DNA from: Reclinomonas americana ATCC 50394
Lineage: Eukaryota > Jakobida > Jakobea > Jakobida
NCBI GenBank assembly: GCA_048213135.1
Contig: PS015216.1
Coordinates: 1 to 35,747 of the forward strand
Length of the DNA: 35,747 nucleotides
Reading direction: 5' to 3'
In this document: positions 26,683 through 35,747 of the stretch, in pieces
How positions within the stretch are numbered: the stretch's first letter is position 1
Layout of the letters: the number at the start of each line of letters is the position of its first letter
The notes under the pieces: generated by a model
The model's input: only the letters and a program-made list of their open reading frames with translations
Databases searched by the model: none
What the model was told of the DNA's origin: nothing
Position numbers and translations under genes: made by a program

Positions 26683-29600
26683 TCACGTGGTGCAGCGGCT
26701 ATCGCGGCCGGCTTGCGGCGCGCGAGCGGCAACAGCAGCACGTCGAGCACTGGAACGTGCACGGGCGTCCATCGCCGTATCCACAGGAACCTGGCCCCAC
26801 GCACCACCGCCGGCATGCCACGCATACAGTTCGTTGTCTTTGCGTGATTCCACCCAGTGCCGAAAGCCGATGCTCTTGGCCTGCTGTGCCGCCTTGCGGA
26901 GCTCTTGAATCGCCTTTCGGCGCCACCGCGCCGCAGCCTCTTCCACGTCAACGTCGTCGTCATCCTCCTCCTCCTCCTCCACCACCTCATCCACCTTCCT
27001 CACTCCATTCTCCTCGTGATCTTCGCCGTCCCTCTCATCTGCGTCCTCTGCGGCCACCTCGTCACCGACGCCAACAGAGGCCGTGGCGCTGTCACTCGCG
27101 CTCGACCGAGTCGCGAGTAGGTGGGTGTGCGAATGAGGAGCCGCCGCACTTGCACTTGCCATTAATTCGTGGCTGTGGCGACTCGGACGTTGTTGCTGTC
27201 GCCGCGGTCGCAGACGAGCGAGGATCAACGCCTCCTCACCAGCAATAGTTGAATTCCCGCAGTCGTCGTCGTCGGCGTCGGGATTCTCGACGCCCCAGTC
27301 TTTCACCAGTGCATCGAACTGAAAACGCCGACCATCCAGTCGATTGTAGCGGCCGTGGAGGGAACAATCACCATCTTCTCCGGTGTAGCGGTGCTGTGCA
27401 CACATTTCACGCGCACGAAGGCAGTAAGCAAGCAGAAGCACACATGGCCACGGCAGATACAGTCGCGGCGACAAGGAAATTACCTTGATGGCGAAGCATC
27501 GATTACTGCCACTGCGCTTGCCAGCCACACGATGCACCGAGCATTCTCGGCACATGTGCCGGAACTGCGCAAAGCTGGAGGGGAACAACACTTTCACGTC
27601 GTCGATGATCACAGCATTCGCTAGGCGGTATCTGTGTCGCACGCGCAGAAGTACGTGAGACAACATGCGAAACAATCATCCTCGTCATCGACAGCAGCAC
27701 GACGCACACAAAGCAGCGTGTCAGTGGATCAAAGCGCGCCTCGCCTGCTTCGTCGTACACTGGAATGTACGGACGGTACGCCACCATGTACCGCTCGCGC
27801 TCGAGTGGCTCGGAGGCCCGCACGTGACGCCGTCGGCCAGTGTAAAACCCCTCGATCCGGCAGTGCAACACCGGGAGACTCGCGGAGCCCACTGTCTCCT
27901 GCAGAGCTGACGGTGCGTCANNNNNNNNNNNNNNNNNNNNNNNNNNNNNNNNNNNNNNNNNNNNNNNNNNNNNNNNNNNNNNNNNNNNNNNNNNNNNNNN
28001 NNNNNNNNNNNNNNNNNNNNNNNNNNNNNNNNNNNNNNNNNNNNNNNNNNNNNNNNNNNNNNNNNNNNNNNNNNNNNNNNNNNNNNNNNNNNNNNNNNNN
28101 NNNNNNNNNNNNNNNNNNNNNNNNNNNNNNNNNNNNNNNNNNNNNNNNNNNNNNNNNNNNNNNNNNNNNNNNNNNNNNNNNNNNNNNNNNNNNNNNNNNN
28201 NNNNNNNNNNNNNNNNNNNNNNNNNNNNNNNNNNNNNNNNNNNNNNNNNNNNNNNNNNNNNNNNNNNNNNNNNNNNNNNNNNNNNNNNNNNNNNNNNNNN
28301 NNNNNNNNNNNNNNNNAACATATTCGTTCTGCTTCAAGTCGCGACGCTCCTCACTGTGCACACCGCCGACACGCTTGTTATTATGCGCACCGCAACAGCA
28401 CAGCATCCAATGAGCCCCCATGCGTAACTGGTGTAGCTTCTCGCCAACTGCCTCGGACACGTAGCAGCACATGCCAGCCTGCTTCTCCTGCTGGAGAGAG
28501 TGCGCCAGTGCGTGGGTCTTGTAGGATTCGACGGATACACCATCGCCACACGCTCTGCGCATACGTGTTCGTGCCGTGAGTGAGGAGCGTGATCACAATT
28601 GCGCGGCATTCGACGACTCACTCACCCAATGACGGCTCGCAGATACCAAATGGTTCGCGCGTACGCTGCATCGTCACTGCTATCCCGATGAGTGGCCATC
28701 GTGTGCGAATAGTAATCCGCCAGCGCTGGAAAGAGCAGCAAAGCTGGCTCATCCTCCATCAACGTGAACAGCTCGGCCTCCGAATACGACGGACAGTACA
28801 TGACGAGCACCGCTGCGTGAAGCGAGCATTCCCAGTGTGAGTGCTCACGCACAACTCCGAATGCATGCGTGTGTGTATGTGTGGCTTGCTGGCTGGAAAC
28901 AGCCTCACCTCGCAGTGCAAACATGATGACATGCGTTACGGCGATCCAGTCTCGCCCAAGGAAGGAACCACAGTTGTTGGCGAATGAGTAAATGACGCGA
29001 GCCAGTGTCGGATCGTCGCCAGACATGGCACTTATGAAATCGGCCAGGTCCGACATCATCTAGCCGACGATGCTCTTCTCGTCGACGAGGCGCAAAAAGC
29101 AGGTCTCGAGTGCGGCGCGGAAACGGACAGCAATGCCCTCAGCAACTATGTGACGATAGATGGGCAGCAAGATGTCTCGATGAACCTGCATGTGTCGGTT
29201 GTGAGTTTTTGAGGGCGAGGGAAGATCTCAAACACATACACAGGCACGCACGTTAAAGTCCGGCAAGTCGGTGACGAGTGCCGATGCAGGGTTCCTGTCA
29301 CCTGCCACACCCAGTATAACCNNNNNNNNNNNNNNNNNNNNNNNNNNNNNNNNNNNNNNNNNNNNNNNNNNNNNNNNNNNNNNNNNNNNNNNNNNNNNNN
29401 NNNNNNNNNNNNNNNNNNNNNNNNNNNNNNNNNNNNNNNNNNNNNNNNNNNNNNNNNNNNNNNNNNNNNNNNNNNNNNNNNNNNNNNNNNNNNNNNNNNN
29501 NNNNNNNNNNNNNNNNNNNNNNNNNNNNNNNNNNNNNNNNNNNNNNNNNNNNNNNNNNNNNNNNNNNNNNNNNNNNNNNNNNNNNNNNNNNNNNNNNNNN

Positions 29601-32600
29601 NNNNNNNNNNNNNNNNNNNNNNNNNNNNNNNNNNNNNNNNNNNNNNNNNNNNNNNNNNNNNNNNNNNNNNNNNNNNNNNNNNNNNNNNNNNNNNNNNNNN
29701 NNNNNNNNNNNNNNNNNNNNNNNNNNNNNNNNNNNNNNNNNNNNNNNNNNNNNNNNNNNNNNNNNNNNNNNNNNNNNNNNNNNNNNNNNNNNNNNNNNNN
29801 NNNNNNNNNNNNNNNNNNNNNNNNNNNNNNNNNNNNNNNNNNNNNNNNNNNNNNNNNNNNNNNNNNNNNNNNNNNNNNNNNNNNNNNNNNNNNNNNNNNN
29901 NNNNNNNNNNNNNNNNNNNNNNNNNNNNNNNNNNNNNNNNNNNNNNNNNNNNNNNNNNNNNNNNNNNNNNNNNNNNNNNNNNNNNNNNNNNNNNNNNNNN
30001 NNNNNNNNNNNNNNNNNNNNNNNNNNNNNNNNNNNNNNNNNNNNNNNNNNNNNNNNNNNNNNNNNNNNNNNNNNNNNNNNNNNNNNNNNNNNNNNNNNNN
30101 NNNNNNNNNNNNNNNNNNNNNNNNNNNNNNNNNNNNNNNNNNNNNNNNNNNNNNNNNNNNNNNNNNNNNNNNNNNNNNNNNNNNNNNNNNNNNNNNNNNN
30201 NNNNNNNNNNNNNNNNNNNNNNNNNNNNNNNNNNNNNNNNGACATCTTCCTCTGCGTAACCACTTCACGTGTGTGGTCTTGATTGCGCCAAGCCACCTTC
30301 GATCGCACGCCGACATACTGGTTGCGGACAAATACAGGGTGCCGCAGTCTGCGGGCAGTGGATAACATTCGATCCAGTCCTGCAGCCAGCATGCACCACC
30401 GTGCAGGTGAGGATTACGCAGCACAACGGGAGTTCTCCATTCCACACACTCACCATGGCACCACCAGCAGTGTAGCTGGCGAATAACCGCAGCAGCCTCC
30501 TGCGCCTCAGGGCCGTCGGCTGAGTGGAACAGCAGGTCGGCTACCACCCACAACTTCCGGCCATTGATCTCCGCCAGAAAGCCATTCCGAAGCCGGTTCA
30601 TCGAAATGGTGAGCTGTTTGTATGCCGACATGTTGCTCGTCTCTGCAAGACCATTCTCGAGCGTAAGCACCTCGAGCGTAAACACGGCTCACCACTACCC
30701 GCGTGTACGTATGCGCACCTGGTGGCGTGAGACCAACGCACGGGAAGTAGCGGGATTTTCCAGAGCGCAGCTCATCGGCCGGCCGATTGACAATCGCCAG
30801 GTGCAATGCACCTGTTGGTCGCTGCGCGCGTGTGCTCAGTGACTCTGCATCAGCGTGACAACGAATACAGTCAGTGCACGCATGCTGCTGGCAACAAACA
30901 AGTCCACATCGCTCACCCTTGAAATCATCATAGTCTGTCTTTACAAACAATACCACCACTTCGTCCGCGCCGGCCTCTGCTGCCCTGACCTCCATCGTGT
31001 TATCATACTGCAATCAAGACAGTCTCTCTCTTAGTAACAACTGCGAAATGAGCAGCCGAGAACAACAGCAGCCTACCGTCAGCGCGACACCACTCTCAGT
31101 GCCGCGAATCTGATCGTCGGTGCATTGCACAAAGGCCATCTTGCCGCCGGCAACAACATTTGTCGGAATGACGCACAGCAATGGGACGCTGCGTGGACGA
31201 TCGGCGGAAAGCATGTCCATCAGAACACTGGACTGGAAACTCGTCCGAGCACCGTCCCGGGATTGAGTGTGACTTCCACAACAGCCGTCGTTGACGGATG
31301 TCTCGGCCACACCAAGAGGCAAGCAAAGCGCTGAGCCACATCTGTTGCTGGTTCACCCCAAACGCTGACATTATTCTGCCGTGCAAAGCACTGTTTGTCA
31401 GCGCTACCGCAAGAGACAACAATCAAACATGAATTGGCGCAACTGAGGGATACGGATGGCTGTCAAACAACCACAATTGCACCACGGTTCTTTTGACTCC
31501 GTCGGGCCCCACCTGCCACATGCGCAAGCGTACACGTTGGCAACATGAGATGCATGCCAGCACAAACGACAGTGGATGATGATCAACAACTCAACGACAT
31601 CCCACGAATTCAGCACCTTGGCAATCACGTCCGCGCCGTTAACAGCAGCGCACACAAAAGAGTTCTTCCAGAGAGCGACGCGCTTGCCGTTCCCGAGGGT
31701 CGCATACGTGACAAGAGCATGCAGCTCCTTCGTCTTCACTCGCGCCCCTGTCATGGGCCCGCGACGAATAACGCTGCCGGGTGTCTGCGGAGGTGCCGGG
31801 GGTCGTTGGTCAGGGAGACACACACGCTGGGGCGCGTTGAAACACACAATACCTTGCCAGCAACATGCAAGTGACGAGGTGTGAGGCTATCCAGTGTACC
31901 AGGCAGTGCCAGCTGACGAGCAATGGTCTTCTCCAGCCGCATGTAGTGGCCTGGTTGCTCGTTGAAGTGCGTGACGCTCTCCACATACTCCGACGCCGCA
32001 AGCCCAAATGTGCTCAACTTGCACCGCCAGTCGGATATCTTCGGGGTGGTGTCCTTGTTGAAGTTGGCTCGGGGATACGTGAGAAGCGCATAAAGCAGCT
32101 CTTGTTGGCTGTGACTGAGTTTCACCAGCTCGATGAATTGCATGAGAAGGGCGTGTTCGAGTGATTTGGCAGGCGCGAACGGGTTGTCGGGCGGGATGAC
32201 TTTCTGTGCGCACAGGCAAACTCAGGCACTCGCATCACCAGTAGTAACATTAGCATGATGACGCTCACATGCGCACGTACCATCTGCTTGGCAGTGAATT
32301 CCTCAATCATGTTCACAACGCGCTGATGCTCCTCGTCGGTGAACGCCTCCAGCTCGGCAGCAGCCCGCTTGAGGTCGCGCTGAAGCTCTCGCTCACTCTC
32401 GTCAGCGGCGTACGCCTCATAATCATAGTTCTCGTCCTCGTCCTCGTCCGAGCTCGGCTCAGCCTCTTCCTCGACGCACACATAGTCTGCATCACAGCGT
32501 GAGAATGAACCAACAGGGATGTCACGAAGCAGCAACCGCAGCAACACACCGTCGCTTGCACAAGCACTCTCCACATCCTCTTCCTCGTCCTCGTCATCGT

Positions 32601-33262
32601 CATCGTCCATGGGGGCTGTAGCGGTGGACTCACAGAGACTGCCGCCACCGTCGATCATCACCTGATCGTTCTTCGGCGCAACGCGCTCGAGGACGCCATC
32701 AACTGGCATCTCATCATCGTCGCTGGTGTCTGCGGATGAGAAACGCAGCTCCATCGGGGCATCAGCAATCTCACGAGCCAGTGCGTCGTCGGCCTGTCGC
32801 TGCCACACATCGTGCGGCCCATGTCTCGCGAGCTGAATGCGGTGGCTCTGTGTGCATGTGTGAGAGCATCAGCACCACGGAAGGGAACGCACACACACAC
32901 ACACATACAAACACACACACATGCCTGTGCACATCAGCGCAGAGCGACGTCGAGACAAAGATGATGAAGTCAATCCGCGAGTTTGAGCTTTTGTCCGTCA
33001 CGCACACACGCACCGACACACACACGAAGAGCGCGCCCATGCACACCTTGCTGTTGATGTGTCTGAGAAAGTTGCTTGAGCGATGAGGGGCCATTGGTTT
33101 GCGGCCGCAACACCAACAGCGCCACTTATTGGAGGGCACCGCGTGTTTTCCTGTCGAGTGATGGACTCGCTTTACCCTTGCTAACACGCCTGCGAGCGCA
33201 TCGAGCAGGCCTACACTGTGTAGACTCTGTGCAATGACCTGGTTGATGGCACTGTCGGGCAC
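26683..33262 (-). CDS. KDZ/Tnp2-like transposase, interrupted by gaps and lesions
   Basis: Exons: 33262-33047, 32847-32281, 32203-31853, 31784-31617, 31512-31444, 31390-31253, 31232-31077, 31007-30917, 30844-30719, 30642 into gap, gap to 29252, 29185-28909, 28812-28626, 28554 into gap, gap to 27708, 27631-27484, 27393-26683. The N-terminus has a Cys/His zinc finger spanning the first intron (WRCWCCGRK..FLRHINSK-SHR), as in many transposases, then a long acidic stretch. The core TDYDDFKG, GALHLAIVNRPADELR, YFPCVGLTPP, RLRNGFLAEINGRKLW, VVADLLFHSADGPEAQ and HCWWCHGEC follows the order seen in KDZ/Tnp2-type transposases. SVESYKTHALAHSLQQEK fits their distal part. Exon 1 has no in-frame ATG (33262 is a GTG), so the start is missing. 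An in-frame TAG lies at 29060-29062, and the frame between 31253 and 31232 breaks unless a 20-nt intron is real. Confidence 0.55.
27921..28316. other. Assembly gap (396 N) within the transposase gene
   Basis: Unsequenced; coding frames run into both edges. Confidence 0.99.
29322..30240. other. Assembly gap (919 N) within the transposase gene
   Basis: Unsequenced. It follows the HCWWC cysteine motif region and probably hides the central part of the transposase, including later catalytic acidic residues. Confidence 0.99.
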
Positions 33263-33400
33263 CGTTCACAGTGCAGCGCGAGAGGAAGAAAGATGAGATG
33301 GAGAGGAGACGTCAGATGAGGAGGGAAACGTGTGTAGAGAAGGGCTGCTCGCGTTCGAGCAGTGCACTAATGTACCGCAGCGCGTACTCGATTCATCATC
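33263..33400. other. Divergent spacer between transposase and accessory gene
   Basis: 138 bp between the open frame of the transposase's first visible exon and the accessory ATG. The transposase start codon is not found, so part of this could be its upstream intron or leader. A shared promoter is possible but unproven. Confidence 0.35.
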
Positions 33401-34321
33401 ATGAGCTTGCGGTTTGATGATGAAAACAGTGACTCCATCGCCGAGTCCACGGCAGCGGCGCCATTCTCGCCGGCTGCTCTGCGCTCCAGCTCAGGCGGAA
33501 GCTCCTACAGCAGTTGCGTGCGTCGTTCGCAGTTGGGTAACGTTGTCGAACGTTGTTGCTAAACTCCTGCGCCTCTTCATTACAGGTGAGATGATGATGA
33601 TGATGAGTCCCAGGAACGCCATTGTGGGTGGCGGTGGTTTAGGTCCCAGCATGCCTGTGTCTGCTCGCAAGCGAGGAGCCCATGGCTTCGAAGACGACGA
33701 CGGCTCGCAGCCGCCCTTCAAGAGGCGGTCCATGTCACAGTACCTGTGCAACGCCGGCGTCCCTACGGACAGTGATGATGTTCGTGCCCTTGGCCTGTTC
33801 ACCGAGGAGGGTCACTGCAAGGAGAAGAACCGCACCGAAGTACTGATGGTGGTCAACGCACAAATCGTCAAACAGCTGGTTGACACAAACAAGCTGTTGG
33901 CTGCGATGGTCACGGAGCAGACCCAGTTGACCAAGACCACAAACGTGATTGTGAGCAAGACTACCAAGATGCGCGAGGACATTGAGGCGATGCGTCACGC
34001 AGCATGTGAGACGGTTGCCACGCTAGACAGCAAGGCAGTGGTTTGTGTCGTTCGATTGGTGCCGTTTTCTGTTCACCGTGTGGACCCCACTCTCACTTCA
34101 TCGCGGTACAGAACGCCTTTGCCAACGTGGCGCGCTTTTCAATCCGCCGCAGCCTTGACAGTGGTGACTTTGCGACACTCAAACGCTGGCACAAGAAGGA
34201 CCCCGACCTCATCCAGGAAACTGTGATGAACACGCCCAGGCTGTCAAGTATAGGGCTATTGTAGAGACTTATGACGGGGCGAAGGAGGTTGCTGGGAAGG
34301 TACGCTGCTTGGACGTCGTTT

Positions 34322-34357
<36 letters not shown>

Positions 34358-35138
34358 ATAGACACACGCACATACACTCCCTCCGTCCTGTGTGTGCGCG
34401 TAACGTAAGCCGATCACCTGCATCGTGCAGATTGCGTCGAGAATCAACTCGGCCCTCTCCAGTATCACCAGCAGAATCAGCAATGAGTGCCTCGTTGCTG
34501 GTGCCGCTGCTTACCGCTCTCTTGATGAATTCAAGCAGTTTTTGCAGCGCACCGGAGTCGAGGATGCCAAGGTGTGTTTTTAGCCTGATTGGCGCAGCGT
34601 ACATTCTTCCTTCTTTATCGGCGCCAACACGTTGACACACAGGTGGCGAATGCAAAGGATGGCCGTGCTGAGGCTCTTTCGGCTGCCTTTGCAAACCGTG
34701 AGCAGTCGCGTGTGGTCATTGGAATGATGGTTTGTGGGCGGGAGCTTGAGCGTTGGTCGTTGGGTGCAGCCCACACTCACCGTACTGGTGATGTGTGTGC
34801 AGGTACTTTCAGCTATCACCTCCACCATGTTGACGGCAAGAACGCGACGTTTGGGAAGATTGCTAACTGGCTGTACCAGCATTGGCTTTTACTTCTCTCA
34901 TCTCCGGAGACTGTTTTCCGTGCTCTGCGGCTCGGAGGGGAATACGGCCTTCATGGTGCATCTACCGTGGGAGTTCTTGTTTCCGACGGCAGGTGGGATG
35001 GAACACGGTGACCCTGTGGATCTGGCCGCACAGGCAGCTGGCAGTGACGTTGTTGGGAGCTCCTCGAGTGACGATCGCGGCGTGGGAGATGAGCTGGAGG
35101 AAGCGGAACGGGAGGAAGATGACGGTGATCTTGACTGA
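33401..35138 (+). CDS. Transposon accessory protein, coiled-coil, unknown function
   Basis: Seven exons: 33401-33512, 33586-34037, 34112-34222, 34240-34299, 34431-34571, 34643-34729, 34803-35138, about 432 residues, all in phase. The N-terminus is Ser/Ala-rich, followed by a Met run and a basic patch (ARKRGAHGF, PFKRRSMSQYL) that could be a nuclear signal. A helical, coiled-coil-like stretch follows (VNAQIVKQLVDTNKLLAAMV, KTTKMREDIEAMR), then INSALSSITSRISNE. The C-terminus is hydrophobic/aromatic (IGFYFSHLRRLFSVLCG) with a final acidic tail (ELEEAEREEDDGDLD). The step between 34222 and 34240 needs a 17-nt intron or a frameshift; without it the frame stops at a TAG at 34262-34264. The gene diverges from the transposase and lies in the same element, hence the accessory assignment. 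No family was recognised. Confidence 0.65.
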
Positions 35139-35636
35139 CGGATCCCGATCTGGAGCGGGATATTTTTAGCAGTTTTTCGCAGCAGTGCAGACAAACAGAC
35201 AGACTTAGAAGATGAGTACTGTATAGTACATGGTGCAGCACTTGCTTGCGGATTGTGGCAGTGTGGGAGCTGGTGCAGCGGGGTGCGCGGGATTTGGCGA
35301 TATAACCGGCCCGACGATTGCAACTGATTCGTCCAGTCGTCGTCCAAACGATTGTCGGCAGTAGCCAACGCTGGCAAACGTTTTCACCAGAGATCTGGGC
35401 AAAACGTCGCAACGAGGGCTTAATCAGGTACAAGTCGGGAAAACGCTGTAAACTAATTGGTCAAACGCTGTCGTATCGATGTCTACGTGAGATTTGCCGA
35501 CAATTTACCGAGATTTCTGCCTTATACAGGACATGAGGCGCCCAGGAATCGGTAGTCCCTCTTCCCAACGTCGGACGCACTCGCCGTGTATACATGCAGC
35601 TGGTGCCCGTTTGGTTGTTGGTAAATGAATTGTTTG
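35139..35636. other. Gene-free right portion of the element
   Basis: No gene recognised. It contains two AAACG-type segments (CAAACGTTTTCACC near 35377 and CAAACGCTGTCG near 35462), with a related TAAACGTTTCACAA near 26481 on the left side. The similarity is too short to call terminal repeats. Confidence 0.4.
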
Positions 35637-35698
35637 CTGAGTTTCTGGTGTTCACTCAAGATGGTGATCATCATGCAGCTGTGTTGCTGTTTGGATTA
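35637..35698 (-). repeat. WD40 3'-flank fragment, inverted copy
   Basis: Reverse complement of 25142-25202 (about 60 bp, roughly five mismatches). It keeps the GAGTGA block that repeat copy 2 has lost, so it is closer to copy 1. Confidence 0.88.
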
Positions 35699-35704
35699 GT
35701 AGTT

Positions 35705-35745
35705 GCTGTTGTTGTTGGATCAGTGAAGTTCCTACTATGGGACAC
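35705..35745 (+). repeat. 41-bp direct repeat, copy 2, at the window end
   Basis: Identical to 25222-25262. It lies six bases after the inverted fragment and runs to within two bases of the window end; one frame again reads GSVKFLLWDT. Confidence 0.9.
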
Positions 35746-35747
35746 AT

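Larger units (their letters stand above)
26385..35636. mobile_element. Probable DNA transposon (KDZ/Tnp2-like) with two divergent genes
   Basis: Borders are approximate. They are set where the WD40 3'-flank copy ends on the left and where an inverted WD40-flank copy begins on the right. Inside are a zinc-finger, transposase-like gene (-) and a divergent coiled-coil accessory gene (+). I found no convincing terminal inverted repeats or target-site duplication, so the element's true ends and class are inferred from the transposase core alone. Confidence 0.5.

Noticed and set aside
29060-29062. Selenocysteine recoding at the in-frame stop
   Set aside because: The codon is TAG, not TGA, and the gene is transposon-like.
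33047-33262. GTG at 33262 as a start codon for the transposase
   Set aside because: Eukaryotic initiation at GTG is unlikely; the exon probably begins at a splice acceptor and the start lies upstream.
26385-35636. Terminal inverted repeats of the transposon
   Set aside because: Only short AAACGTT-type similarities in the same orientation were seen; none reaches a convincing length.

Overview
The window is nuclear DNA from a unicellular eukaryote (protist) that I cannot place further. Exons are GC-rich and broken by many GT-AG introns, mostly 55-80 nt. Longer introns are full of CT/CA/GA simple repeats. TAA, TAG and TGA all act as stops, so the code looks standard. The sequence is a gapped assembly: N runs lie at 10895-10914, 21633-21652, 23385-23404, 24425-24444, 25265-26019, 27921-28316 and 29322-30240. 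Exon models below were built by eye from splice signals, phase and family resemblance; no transcript evidence was available.

Left part (1-9.2 kb): a 5'-truncated selenocysteine-specific elongation factor (+) converges on a 17-exon class I-type phosphoinositide 3-kinase (-). Upstream of the kinase are two close copies (A and B) of a GT2-type glycosyltransferase gene, to 11.0 kb. A Kelch-repeat gene and a third, diverged glycosyltransferase copy (C) follow to 15.7 kb, all on the minus strand.

Middle (15.8-24 kb): head-to-head with copy C, 49 bp between start codons, lies the most unusual gene of the window. It is a CRT-like (chloroquine-resistance-transporter-like, DMT superfamily) membrane transporter that continues in frame into a Nup98-type nucleoporin autopeptidase domain and an acidic/proline-rich tail. 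It converges on a 16-exon minus-strand gene for an 820-residue proline-rich protein that I do not recognise.

Right part (24.4-35.7 kb): WD40-repeat coding fragments with duplicated 3' flanks lie around an assembly gap, followed by a probable DNA transposon. That element has a long minus-strand transposase-like gene (N-terminal zinc finger and a core resembling KDZ/Tnp2-type transposases) interrupted by gaps, an in-frame TAG and a frame break. A divergent plus-strand accessory gene encodes about 432 residues. A WD40 3'-flank copy in inverted orientation and a 41-bp exact repeat of the sequence next to the large gap close the window.

Functionally the left and middle are ordinary host genes (selenoprotein synthesis, lipid signalling, probable Golgi glycosylation, transport). 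The right is repeat- and transposon-rich.
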